Shown: positions 1-11,535, counted from the stretch's first letter. The stretch: DNA of 45,330 nucleotides from Cytidiella melzeri (GCA_022592445.1 JABYQR010000350.1:1-45330), one strand, 5' to 3'. The notes: generated from the letters alone by a model not told the origin. Made by a program: numbers and translations.

Positions 1-1676
1 TTTTTCTTGCAGGTTTTCACATGATTTTTGGCTATCCGGTTTGTACCAGTCACATAGTTTGCAAGCGGCTGCCGCCACATCGGGCCAATTTCCTCTCTCA
101 CTGACGGCAAAACCTGTAATGGTCTGTGGGTGACACTCTGCCAACTTGACCCCAGAGATAAACCTGATTTAGAGAATTCGGACCTTCCAAATGTTTCAAC
201 CCTGTGAAATGTGCATTTGTCAACCACTCTGCAATTTCAAGTACACTTGGTTGGCTAGCAGGCTATCTTCTTGTGTTGCATGCATGACTCAGTGGTAAAT
301 GACTCAGCAGCTGTATTTTTGATGCATCTAGATGGCTGACCTAGAAAGTCTTCGCATTTGCAGTGAAACACATGCTATAGCCAGCTATGTATGTGCAGTT
401 GTGGTAAATTCTACTTCATTTTGGTCTAAAGCATAGTATTTGGATGCTCGTCATCCCATCTCCTTATACTTTTGGCATGCGCCACTCGGATCATCTGTAC
501 ATTAAGTTCTTTACCTAAGACGTTGTCATCAGGCTGCAATTAGCTGTCCTCATATTGGCACTCCCTTCGTTCACGAGCACGTGAGCATCCTGTGTACCCA
601 GACCTTGCTTGTACCCACTGTGTCTCAAAAGTCAGGATGACAAAATCAAGGGGTTGGCAATGTTTCTTTTTTCTTTTCAGTATTGTTATTTGTTGGCGAA
701 GCCAGGGAGGGTACATGCTGAGGTACTATGCACACAGTAAAGTATGCGCAATGGAGAGATTGAAAGTCAAAACATGTGATACACGCAGCGAAAGTACACA
801 ACTAAGTAAATGATGAGGGTTGGCAATGAATCCGCTTCCTCGGTGGTTCGTGCAAGAAGCCTTCAGACACTTTGTAAAGCAGTCACATCGACTGTGTGAC
901 TCATTACAACGTGTCTGAGAGCAGTGTTGCTACGAGCAAATACAAGAGCAACGAGGAAAACGCACATAATGGTGGGACTCGATGTTATGCAGAGCGGGGA
1001 GGAGACGTGTCCAAGTTCTTGTCCAGTATGCCGGCATAGTGAACCCATCTGCTGTCCTGCATTGGATCCCTGTTGGCAGTAGAGTCCTCCGCATTGTGAA
1101 GAGCTCCTTGGGCCAGCACAAACATGTTCCAACCCAATCGTCATTCGCGGACTCAGACGATGCAGGATTGTGTCAAGCTGTTTGCCACTGTCACCTGTAG
1201 TCGGTATGCCTCGCTCGGGAATTCTTCCGTTGTCAGTTTGCCTTCCTTCCAACCGTGGCGCTTCCAGGAGACGCAAGCAGAAATCCACTTACTGGGAGGC
1301 TCCGGCTCAGCTTTTCTAGCAGTCAACTTGTCTGGTTCAAACGCAAATTGTATGACTTTAGGGGCACAATTTAGAGTCCTGCTCATGTCTGAGGTGCATC
1401 AAACCTGCGAGCATGTTGGTCACTGACTTACCAGACGTATCGGGAGCCTATAGCGACCCCTTTGTCCCCGTCCTCATCTCGACATGCCCCACTTTCTTCA
1501 ACCTCCTCTGACTCTTTGTTTCCCTCCTCACCATCCCCGTCAATCTTGTTTTGCTCGACTTCCTCCTCAACTCCTTGCGTTTCCGGAAATGGATCCATCG
1601 CAATGTTGGCGAGGGCAACTAGTAGATAGGTAGTGCTGCAAAGAGCAGCTAAGCGCGGTAAGTCAGGTATATCCTC
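1..1676. other. Non-coding stretch
   Basis: No gene is supported here. Short open frames on both strands lack start context, introns, signal peptides or recognisable motifs. The stretch leads into the inverted repeat at 1.68 kb. Confidence 0.5.
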
Positions 1677-1816
1677 TTGCGCCACAAAGCGTAACTCGGT
1701 GCTGACAGGCCAGAGCTTACGTCCTCTTTTGATAATGACGCGCAAAAACGCGCGTCTTGTTCAAAAGAGGACGTAAGTTTTTGCCTGTCAGCACCAAGTT
1801 GCGCTTTGTGGTGCAT
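1677..1816. repeat. Imperfect inverted repeat (hairpin), arms ~65 bp
   Basis: Arms at about 1679-1743 and 1750-1815 are reverse complements with a few mismatches around a six-base A-rich loop (1744-1749). Paired blocks include GACGCGC/GCGCGTC, CCTCTTTT/AAAAGAGG and GCTGACAGGC/GCCTGTCAGC. Because of the symmetry, both strands leaving the centre begin similar peptides (both contain RGRK and PVST). Weak translated similarity continues further out, so the original duplication was probably longer than the arms seen now. It could be a MITE-like remnant or two head-to-head copies of one sequence. No flanking target duplication was found. Confidence 0.75.
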
Positions 1817-2527
1817 AAGGACATTGCTCCCTCTGTTTTCCTCCCGCCTCTCACCTCCATATGCTTGACCGCTCTCACCCCTATATCGTTGCACACATCA
1901 ATCCTCAAGGTCGGCTTTGTACTTGGTCTTGAAATGACAGAACCGGTGAGTACATGTTTGTTCCTATTGTTCTACACACGCAGGGGTATTTGTTCGTACG
2001 ATGCGGCATTTGGTTTATTTCTTTCAAGTTCACTTTGACTTCACATGTGGTGGATTGACCCCCTTCACACTTTCCTTCCCCGTCCTCGGCGCTCTCGCTC
2101 TTGCCCCCAACCGCCATCCTCTCTCTCTCCCCCCGCTGCTCAGATACCCAGTACATACACGAACATCATAATTTGTGTTGGATTTGACCGTCTCGTGCAT
2201 AACTCGTTAACGCGCATACCACAGATTCACCACCTCCAGACAAAATTGTTTCTTCGACTTCAGACACGTTTGATGTGTTATACCCAAGATAATACCTCTC
2301 TTATCATCTGTGCCCGACCTTCAATACTACCTGTTGGACAAGAAGGAGGGCTCAAGGGCGTATACCAGTACATCACGTTGAACATCTCAGCGTTCTGCGA
2401 CGCGTTCTCATAAGTCTAGTAAGCATGACTTCACATAACTGCAGAACTTGCCCCAGGCTTACCTTCCCAAGGCAAATTGACCACATCGCACCCCTTTGTC
2501 TTCCGTCTCCTCTCTTGCCTTCCCTCA

Positions 2528-4844
2528 GTAACCCCCACGAGAGGACAACAAGAAATTGAGAAATGGTGGACAAAGACGTTCAAGCAGTGGGAAGTCAACG
2601 ACGTGCTAGACCTCACGGACAACGAGGGAAACAAGATCGTTTTGAGCGACCTTCAGTCGGAATGCGTCTTCACGCTTGCCGCACTCAAGGTCCTCCACCA
2701 TCCCACACATCCCAAGCACTTTACAATGTGGGGAAAGGACTGGGCGCAGAAAACGGCCAAAAGGGTGCAGAAGGTCTTGTGTGAGTGCCATGTTCTTGCT
2801 CATCTTGTTTCGTCCCATATTGTAGGAGAAGACCTGTCCTGCGGAGATCAACGTAATTGTCAGCAACCCTGCAGCCAAGCCCAAGCCTGTCGCAGACACC
2901 AAGGACCTCGTCAAGCATCAATCCGCCCCAACGACAACATCCACCACGTCCAGCAACTTCTCTGGCAAAGCTGTCGACGTCACTATGAAGACAGCCGTTC
3001 TGACAACCAGGCACATCTCCTCTCGAGAGGACTTCGAGGTCATCTGCCTCCTTGGCCAAGGTGACAAGAGCAAAGTCTCTCTTGCTCTCAACACGCAGAC
3101 CGACCAGTTTGACACACTCAAAATCACCCCAAAAGCTGGGCTCAGCGCGGGGCCCAGCGCGGCCGATCGCTCTTGTATCTCCAATGAGCACTGTTTGGGA
3201 AAGCTTCTCGGTGATTGTCCATGGGCAGTCGGCTTCAAGGATAGCTTCGAGGATAGTAAGAATTTCTACACTGTCACGGTAAGTTCCTCTTCTCTCAATG
3301 GAGCTTGTTATTGCGGCCCTCAACATTGCTGCACGTAGGACTACTGCTCAGGGAACAGCCTACGCCAACAGCTTTTCAACTTTGGATCGCTTACCGAGTC
3401 TGCAGCGAGACTTGTTGCAGCCAAACTAGTAAGTTCTCAAGTGCCTTTGGTTGACATCACAACAAACTTACTCACGTGTCACATCAGATTGTCAGCGTTG
3501 AGTCCCTCCACAAGTGCGGTATTGTCCACGGTGACATCAAGCTCGACAACATCCTCATCAACAAGGATGGTCATCTGGTCTTCACCGGCTTCGGACGCGC
3601 CGTCACTAGCCAAGAGCACGCCTGGGGACAACGACAGCCTAGTCACAAGTTCAGGGATGCACGAGGCACCCATGCTTCACCTCGAGAAGGCCGCCCCCCT
3701 TCTTACAAGGAAGATATCTACAGCATGGTTCTCGTCATTTGCCATCTACTTTGTCCCCAAGTGAGCTTGTGCAAATCTTCTTCTTGGAGGAGTACTGAGC
3801 TTTCATTGGCAGCTGGCTGCCAGCGCCATTCAAGTCTCTCAGTCTGCCGATGATGATCTCAACCAGCAGTCTCCAGTAGCAGAGGATCTGATATAAGGTG
3901 CGCTTCAGAAACAAGGTTCCCCGGCATCCGTTCTTACTCCCTCAGATGCTTGAAACTCGTTCACGGCGATGCACATCCTTTTCTCAGCTGAAGGCTCACT
4001 GGTTCTTCGGTGGAGTGCAAGTCTCTCTTTGCGACAATACTATGACAAACAACTGACAATAATACGCAGCAACTGGGATAGTATTTCCGCTAGGCTCAAC
4101 ACAAACTTGCACCAGAAGGTTTTCCATTACTCACCGCCGGAGTTTATCAACATGGTAAGTCTTTGATCCCGCGCTGGACATCCTTGTGTTGACCACTTGT
4201 TCTTCTGTGCTTGTCAGTGGGATGTACCATCCGCAGGAGAGCCAATCGCCCAGCTCTCTGCTTCCAGCCCAACATCCCACACCTCCTCCGTCTGCAATCT
4301 CCCGGAGCAAGTACAGCCCAAGCAAAAGGACCAGCCACAAATAGTGAAACTTGCTCCGTACAACCCTCTGACGCTGCCCAAGTTCAACAATTCTTCATGT
4401 TCACTATCATCTTCTGCTCCTCCTTCTCTTTCTTCATCTACTTCCGTTTCTTCCTTTTATTCTTCCTCCTTGTTCTCGTTGTCTACGTCGTCGTTGCACA
4501 CGCAAGACGTCGCCAGCTACAAATTCTTCGATATCAACATCACGGACGTCTCGCCCTCCGTCACCTTCACTGAGGAAGGCACGGAAGCCAGATACCCGAG
4601 GACAGACATCAGGTTGCAAGGATCCTCATCTGGATCCACTCCCACCGCTCAGGCAGTTGCACGAGGCACAACAAGCGCTCAAGATACGAGTTCTTCTTCA
4701 GCACCCTCTGCTCCAGGCAAATCACCGCTTGCACGCATCATGAGTCTCGGCGCCGGCACACACAAGATAAGATCTCTTTGGTCTTGTGTCTATTGTGTCT
4801 TTACGTCATCACTCCGGACATTGGTCGTTCGTTGTATCGAATGA
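2528..4844 (+). pseudogene. AGC-type protein kinase-like gene, probably decayed (pseudokinase)
   Basis: The kinase fold is readable across several exons: 2826-3278 (glycine-rich loop GQGDKSKV, then the ATP-site lysine in LKITPK), 3339-3428, 3488-3760 (catalytic loop HGDIKLDN, then TGFG where DFG is expected), 3813 onward (DLI before the next intron), 3946 onward (KAHWFFGG, an AGC C-tail block) and about 4071-4153 (NWDSISARLN). A Ser/Thr-rich tail runs to the stop at 4842-4844. Introns are short; the donors after 3278, 3428 and 3760 join in phase. The metal-binding Asp of DFG is Gly (codon GGC) and an APE motif is not clear, so phosphotransfer is unlikely. Exon 3813 reads into an in-frame TAA at 3894-3896 just before its donor, and I could not join the HWFF exon to the NWD exon in one frame. 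The 5' end is uncertain: coding may begin after an acceptor near 2527 or at an ATG at 2477. Upstream donor use near 2774 is also unclear. A divergent but intact gene with unusual splicing remains possible. Confidence 0.6.
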
Positions 4845-6060
4845 ACAGATTAGTTGTAATGGATAATCCCCGGTTTCTTGTCTTTTCTTTTCTTCTCTCC
4901 TCTTCTTCTATCATGTCTCTTATCCTTTCTTTCCTGTCTGATTTTTCTTTTTTGTCTCATCCCTTCCCTTTCCTGTCCATTACTCTCTTTCCATTCCATT
5001 CTTCGCTCCCTCCTCCCGGTCTTCTCTGCTTTTACCCAAGTAGTTTAATATTGTCTTATAGGACAGATACACATAGTCTTTTTTTGTTTTGCTGTAATGT
5101 TGCCGATTTTTAAACAGAGCAGACGCTGCTCGGATTATCTTCCTCATCTTCCTTAGTTATTCTTGACTAGTACCGGTATATTCCAATCATCCGATTTCTT
5201 ACTGTTTACCAAACTAATAATCATAACATGCAGAATGCTTACTTGTGCAGGACGGTGCAAAGCGGTGAGCAAGCGTGGTTGAAGATCAAGAACTTCCGCG
5301 CTAATTGATCTCAGTCAAAAATAGTAGGGTCTGAGCTTTGTGGCATCTTGTGGACACTGCAATTTTGGTGCTCCGAAATGTGGCTCTTAACTGTTTGCAT
5401 GATTTGCACAGCACCATGGCGTCCTACCACGTCTTACAATCTTGTTCCAATGCGTTCAGTATCCTAGGAAAAGGCTTGAAAGCAGAAGCCAGCTTTTATG
5501 TGCGCTATTGCTGACCACTTTGAGCTCTTGGATTGCTCATCCCCTGAACCCAAAATGACCATTGGCATAATCTGCTGGCTATTGTGTAGAAGGCAGGTCG
5601 CGCACAGATACTACGAATGACATACAACGCGTTACAACCCATGGGCCCAGAGGTTGGTCTTCAAGTTCAAGTTCTCGAGTATCTATGATAGTGTCAAAGC
5701 GAGGAGTTTGAGGCCCAGTTGGTCAGACCTCGAGCGAGGACTCAAAACAACTGCCTTGCTTGCGACCTGAGGAGGCATCCCCACACGACGTCGGGGAGCT
5801 TGGAGAAAGCAAGTAGCAGGGGCTCTGGTTGTTGCCAGTGAATGCTTGAGAACAGTCACGTAGTTCAAGCGGCTCAATCCAATGCATAGGCTCATTCTCA
5901 GCTGAAGTGGTCAATAAGCAACATATAATACTATGTTTGATACTCAGATTGTCTTAGCAATTCATGTTTGCCCTGCAGAGCTTCAAAATTATGTGACATG
6001 GATAGTCCAACAGAGACCGGATTTTTCCAACAATGTCACAAGTTTACAGCCTTAGGCGCC
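4845..6060. other. Gene-free stretch with pyrimidine-rich 3' flank
   Basis: 4,870-5,040 is a T/C-rich run on the plus strand that creates meaningless Leu/Ser/Phe-rich open frames. It probably includes the kinase 3' flank. The remainder shows no gene, RNA or repeat that I can support. Confidence 0.5.
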
Positions 6061-6830
6061 TATCTAGAGCGCTTATTTTCCGGCTGAGAGTGTTACCGGA
6101 CCTAACCCTAACCCGGGTCACGTGACATCCTGCCTTATTTATCAATAGTCCAGACCCAAACCCTAGACTCAATCTGGAGCGGTTCCAGATCAACCTAGGC
6201 TATTGTTCTATTGTTCAACTTCCATTGATAGGGATTCCCCAGGGATTCCCCCAGTTTCTATTGTTCTATTGTTCCTATTCTATTGTTCTATTGTTCTATT
6301 GTTCTAGCTCTATTGTTCTACGTACCCTGGTCCTTGACAGTTACTCAGGTCCTTGACAGTTACCCTGGTCCCTTATTGTTCTATTGTTACTCCAGCCCCA
6401 CAGTTACTCCAGTCCCTAGTGTGGGAACTGGTGCACAGACCACCCAGACACAGTATATATAGTACCCCTTACCCTCCCTGGTTCTGCATCTTGACCTCTT
6501 CGTCATTTGCACTGCCAGGTGAGTTACTCAATGTAACCTAGTATTAGTCTGATATTAACTTCGTCATTTGCACTGCCAGTATCCGGCCTCAGTGCCTGCT
6601 TGCCTGCTCATCATCGACTTTGACCTCGTTGTCGTCGTTGGAGATCCACCCCCTTCCTCTCTACTACACTCCCTTTTTAGGGTTATCAGCACAGCAGCAG
6701 TCGCTCCGCGACATTATGTTGTCACGCTGGCAAGGACAGCGCTAAATTTGGTGCAAGGGTGAAAATGGCGCAAGGCCAGCGCTAGAATTGGCGCAAGGGT
6801 AGAAATGGCGAGAAATATATCAGTAAAAAT
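6061..6830 (+). repeat. LTR-like low-complexity tract, possible solo LTR remnant
   Basis: A possible LTR start, TGTTACCGG, lies at 6091 and is followed by CCTAACCCTAACCC and CACGTGAC. About 6200-6390 holds many copies of a CTATTGTT unit. CCTTGACAGTTAC occurs twice around 6340-6365, and a TATA-like TATATATAG lies near 6454. At about 6741-6826 two ~40-bp tandem copies begin with CAGCGCTA and contain GGCGCAAGG. This order (TG start, E-box-like site, TATA, tandem repeats) is that of a retrotransposon LTR, but no matching CA end or 5-bp target duplication was found. Confidence 0.4.
6498..6579 (+). repeat. 21-bp direct repeat framing an intron-like segment
   Basis: The same 21 bases, ending in GCACTGCCAG, occur at 6498-6518 and 6559-6579. 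The first copy is followed directly by GTGAGT, so the 61 bases between the repeat ends run GTGAGT...TGCCAG, the layout of a short fungal intron. No coding exons could be assigned around it. Confidence 0.6.
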
Positions 6831-7507
6831 TAACATTGTATGTTGAGTTGTAATATAGCATCAATAATCCGGTCTGGGTATTAATAACATATGCAGTTGA
6901 TAACACAAACACAACAGTTTCTGTAAGAGAGCCAATTGAAAGTTTATGTATATATGAATGTATCTATGTAGTCTATATGTATGCTGCATTGTTTGAACTT
7001 GTTGAATGTAGGTTTGTGTGGCCACTAATTGGGTGCTGTATCCACATGTAACTATGTCACTTTCATGTATGCTACATGGTATGGGGTCATAAAACTACAC
7101 TTGTGACTGTGGCATGGCTTCCACTTAGGTGCCACATCTGAGTTGTCTGAATCATTGCCGGCTCATTTCCCTGTGGTACAGTAAAGGTCTTTGCTGTTGT
7201 GTTTGACAACAGCTAGTACATTCTGATGTTTCCATCTCCTTCTCACAGACATAATTATCAAGATGAAAATGTTTGGTAAGACTTCAGAGAAAACTATTGT
7301 ACAGTGTTGCGTGCAACTTTGGCCATTACTTGTCTAGGAACAACACGAATGTTTCTTTTTTTGTTTATTCTGACTCTCGGAAAAAAAAAAAAAAAAGTGG
7401 CTCTGATCTTGGGGCTTGTGTATCTGCAGCCAATTTGGGAGCGTAATTTGGACCACACTAGAGCAGATAAAGGTAAGCTGAAAATGTGATAAATAATGCT
7501 ATACTCA
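6831..7507. other. Gene-free stretch with a poly(A) run
   Basis: This is AT-rich, non-coding sequence with a run of about 17 A at 7380-7396. The poly(A) run could mark the end of an old retroposed copy, but nothing upstream supports that. Confidence 0.35.
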
Positions 7508-8085
7508 CCTTCAGTACCTCATCCTCATTGTCGGGGTAGAAATCACCATGATTCCAATGTGATGGCAGACCTGCATATGGATCCCAGCTCTCCTGATGTT
7601 CTCCTGCATCTAGCCCCCACTGATACCATCCAGCAAATGCTCTTCAAACAAAGTCAGGCATTCATGGTCTAAATCAACTTGGAACTAATCTTCCTCATCA
7701 TTTCTCTGATACTCCCATGCGTGTTTGAGAGAATACACTTCCAGTTCTGCTTCATCAAGGTGTTTTGGATATGTAGGGTCATCCTGAATATCAAATTGCC
7801 AACGGTAAGCAATGACCAGAGTTGCTGCATGTGCATTCATTGCTGAGCCTTGCCATTTCTCTCTTGTACCTTCTGCCTATGGTATGTGTGAGACAATCTA
7901 GTTCACAATCTCGCCGTGCTCTGCAATATCAAGACCTCTGTAGAATGGCACCACAGGTGCAATGAACTATTTCACACTATATGATTCATTCAATTTGCTA
8001 TCAATAATATAATCACTTGTGACCCTGCTCTTGCAGTTTACCAGATTGTATCCAGATCTTCTAACATAGTTCTACACCATTAAGA
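7508..8085 (-). pseudogene. Degraded fragment of an unknown fungal gene
   Basis: The minus strand carries a long readable frame broken by few stops. From about 8085 downward it contains, in order, RRSGYNLVNCKSRV, APVVPFYRGLDIAEHGEIV, AEGTREKWQG, NAHAATLVIAYRWQFDI and DEAELEVYSLKHAWEYQ. Stops at roughly five places are TAG, as expected from single C-to-T changes of CAG. Near 7605 the frame must shift by one to continue as GEHQESWDPYAGLP and GDFYPDNEDEVLKV. That segment ends at a donor-like GTGAGT, so the ancestor was spliced. The composition and even spacing of charged residues look like a real protein. I do not recognise the family; a transposon-borne accessory protein is one possibility because of the surroundings. 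Confidence 0.55.
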
Positions 8086-8400
8086 AGAAGACGCATGTCA
8101 AACAATCCTTATATTCATGCTCTACTCCACAAACTTGTTTTAATTCTGTACTCACACCCATTGTTGCACTTCAAACAATACAGCATAGTCCCTCTTCTTT
8201 CAAGAATGATTGTGTGCTCAAGGAAAGACAAACACCAACCTACTATAGATTACTCATTGAAGAAGCTACTCCAAACAAAGATACTTGTTCAGGCTGCTAC
8301 CAGCACCAAAGTTACTTACAAATCTGGCTCAAAAAGTAATATTTCCTTTAATCTTCAGGAATTGTACTTGCCGCTTGCCGGCCCTGCTAACGCTAGTTGA

Positions 8401-10545
8401 TGTCTGAACTGCCTCTTATTCATGAGAACTGCCACAGGCTGTGTTTTGATGATAACTCTTGCTCAGAAAGCAACCAATGTCAGTGGCACTTTGAGAAACA
8501 ATCAGTTGCAGTGTCCATTGGTGATGCAACAAAGAGACCATGTGCTCTCAGAATATAGGAGTTGGAATGTGTCCTGTTCATGTCTGAACTGCCACTTTCT
8601 CATGAGAATTGCCACAGGCTGTGTTCTGATGGTAACTCTTGCTCCTACAGCAACTAATGTCCGTGGCACTTTGTGAGACAATCAGCTGCAGTGTCCATTT
8701 ATGATGCAACCAAAAAACCATGTGCTCCCAGCATATAGGAGTTGAAAATGTCTTGTTAAGATCAACTCCCAAAACATGTGAGGTGTGTCCTGTTGATGTC
8801 TGAACTGCCTCTTTCTCACGATAACTGCCACAGGCTGTGTTCTGATGATACCTCTTGCCCAAAAAGCAACCAATGTCAGTGGTACTTTTTGAAACAATCA
8901 GTTGCAGTGTCCATTGGTGATGCAACGAAGAGACCATGTGCTCTCAGAATACAGGAGTTGGAATGTGTCCTGTTCATGTCTGAACTGCCACTTTCTCATG
9001 AGAATTGCCACAGGCTGTGTTCTGATGGTAACTCTTGCTCCTACAGCAACTAATGTCCGTGGCACTTTGTGAGACAATCAGCTACAGTGTCCATTCGTGA
9101 TGCAACCAAAAAACCATGTGCTCCCAGCATATAGGAGTTGAAAATGTCTTGTTAAGATCAACTCCCACAACATGTGAGGTGTGTCCTGTTGATGTCTGAA
9201 CTGCCTCTTTCTCATGAGAACTGCCACAGGCTGTGTTTTGATCATAACTCTTGCTCAGAAAGCAACCAATGTCAGTGGCACTTTGTGAAACAATCAGTTG
9301 CAGTGTCCATTGGTGATGCAACGAAGAGACCATGTGCTCTCAGAATACAGGAGTTGGAATGTGTCCTGTTCATGTCTGAACTGCCACTTTCTCATGAGAA
9401 TTGCCACAGGCTGTGTTCTGATGGTAACTCTTGCTCCTACAGCAACTAATGTCCGTGGCACTTTGTGAGACAATCAGCTACAGTGTCCATTCGTGATGCA
9501 ACCAAAAAACCATGTGCTCCCAGCATATAGGAGTTGAAAATGTCTTGTTAAGATCAACTCCCAAAACATGTGAGGTGTGTCCTGTTGATGTCTGAACTGC
9601 CTCTTTCTCATGATAACTGCCACAGGCTGTGTTCTGATGGTAACAGCAATTGATGTCTGTGGCACTTTGTGAAACAATCAGTTGCAGTGTCCATTGTTGA
9701 TGCAACAAAGAGACCATGTGCTCCCAGAATATCAGAGTTGAAAATGTAAGATCAACTCCCAGAACATGCCAGATGTGTCCTGTTGATGTCTGAACTGCCT
9801 CTTTCTCATGATAACTGCCACAGGCTGTGTTCTGATGGTAACAGCAACTAATGTCCGTGGCACTTTGTGAAACAATCAGTTGCAGTGTCCATTGTTGATG
9901 CAACAAAGAGACCATGTGCTCTCAGAATATAGGAGTTGGAATGTGTCCTGTTCATGTCTGAACTGCCACTTTCTCATGAGAATTGCCACAGGCTGTGTTC
10001 TGATGGTAACTCTTGCTTCTACAGCAACTAATGTCCGTGGCACTTTGTGAAACAATCAGTTGCAGTGTCCATTGGTGATGCAACAAAGAGACCATGTGCT
10101 CTCAGAATATAGGAGTTGGAATGTGTCCTGTTCATGTCTGAACTGCCACTTTCTCATGAGAATTGCCACAGGCTGTGTTCTGATGGTAACTCTTGCTCCT
10201 ACAGCAACTAATGTCCGTGGCTCTTTGTGAGACAATCAGCTACAGTGTCCATCCATGATGCAACCAAGAAACCATGTGCTCCCAGCATATAGGAGTTGAA
10301 AATGTCTCGTTAAGATCAACTCCCAAAACATGTGAGGTGTGTCCTGTTGATGTCTGAACTGCCTCTTTCTCATGAGAACTGCCACAGGCTGTGTTCTGAT
10401 GATACCTCTTGCCCAAAAAGCAACCAATGTCAGTGGTACTTTCTGAAACAATCAGTTGCAGTGTCCATTGGTGATGCAACCAAAAAACCATGTGCTCCCA
10501 GAATATAGGAGTTGGAAATGTCTTGTCAGAATCAGCTTCCAACAT
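8401..10545. repeat. Tandem repeat array, 11 monomers with alternating 180/216-bp lengths
   Basis: Monomers starting with TGTCTGAACTGCC begin at 8401, 8581, 8797, 8977, 9193, 9373, 9589, 9787, 9955, 10135 and 10351. The spacings are 180, 216, 180, 216, 180, 216, 198, 168, 180 and 216 bp. Short and long types alternate, giving a ~396-bp higher-order unit repeated about three times before the pattern breaks. The long type contains an extra ~36-bp block with AAGATCAACTCCC. Every spacing is a multiple of 6, so reading frames carry through. On the minus strand frames of 100-145 codons repeat words such as CWEHMV, WTLQLIVSQSATDI, YHQNTACGS and HEKEAVQTSTGHT, broken mainly where a CAG becomes TAG. 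It could be a satellite or the remains of a repeat-protein gene. Confidence 0.9.
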
Positions 10546-10558
10546 GATGGTAATTCAT

Positions 10559-10598
10559 GCTCAGAGTGCAAATAATGTGCTCAGAGTGCAAATAATGT
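10559..10598. repeat. Two tandem copies of a 20-bp unit
   Basis: TGCTCAGAGTGCAAATAATG is repeated twice with no gap, directly after the large array. It resembles the TTGCTCAGAAAGCAACCAATG block inside array monomers, so it may be a shrunken edge of the array. Confidence 0.7.
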
Positions 10599-11535
10599 TT
10601 GTGTTTTGCTGTACAAAGATTGAAAACTGGTGTACATGGCTACAATAGATATGGATGCCTGGCCAGGATGTGTAATCATATTGCTCTCATGCTAGCAAGT
10701 ACAAGAGCAGTGTTCTTGACAGCAAGAGGAATATTTCTGGGACTTACAACGCATACCACTCTTAAGTGCTCAGCTGGAGGTGTTCAAGGTCCTGATTGAT
10801 GTCCCTACAATATTTGGTAATGTAATTGCTACCATGTATGTGTTTCAGAGCAACTCACATCCTGTTGCAGTCAACTAAGGTCAAACAGACAAAGAAATTG
10901 GGCATTATGCAGGTGTGTCCAGGGGGATCAGGTGGCTACAAGCCTACTTAGTGATGTGTTCTGGAGGCTGTTTCCTGACACAACTCCTATGTTGTGGAAG
11001 AAATTTTACCCTTGAGATTATAGCTACAACTCCAATTGATCAAAGCGTAATCTCTTCCAAATTGCTGGGATACCACAGCATATTGACAAATACTGGCTTC
11101 TTGTGTGTTCCCAATTATTCATGGTAGACAACTGCAGGGCCTCCTACAACCTGCTTTGTTTCATTGTCAGGTCATGGTCAAACAGACCAAGGGAAGTGAA
11201 GGCTGTGGCGTGACACAACTCCTATGTTATGGAGGCCATTGATGCCAACACTTGAAGACCAGCGTGATTCATCCTTGAAACCATAGCTAACCTGCGTTTC
11301 CAACCCCAATTTCTGAAGCATAGCCTCTGCCACATGACTGTGATAACACAGCATATGAGCTACACAAATAATATAAAGCCTCTTGCCACCATTTTTGCAC
11401 CTCAGCAGCACACATCCATCACCCCAAAATCAGTTTATTGCTTTCACTAGCAGCGCTGGCCGGTAAGTACATGATTATCATCTTCTCAGGTCACCTCACT
11501 GACTTTATTCTTACAGCTGACTGTCTCCCTGTCTG
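10599..11535. other. Gene-free stretch with a diverged short duplication
   Basis: Words from about 10870-11000 (GGTCAAACAGAC, then ACACAACTCCTATGTT) recur in the same order at about 11170-11230, indicating a diverged local duplication. No convincing coding region was found. Confidence 0.45.

Noticed and set aside
863..1426. Overlapping open frames on both strands
   Set aside because: No domain, no splice structure and equal openness on opposite strands; they look like chance frames.
4778..5113. A 111-codon hydrophobic ORF that looks like membrane helices
   Set aside because: It comes from translating a T/C-rich run; Leu/Ser/Phe repetition is a composition artefact in the kinase 3' flank.
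6097..6114. CCTAACCCTAACCC as a telomeric tract
   Set aside because: Only about two units, inside an LTR-like tract; far too short for a telomere or a clear interstitial one.
8778..9449. Plus-strand 91-codon repeated ORFs as genes
   Set aside because: They end at the same internal stop in each unit and are the mirror of better minus-strand frames.
8401..10545. Array as CRISPR
   Set aside because: Monomers are contiguous, 168-216 bp, with no spacers, in a eukaryotic genome.
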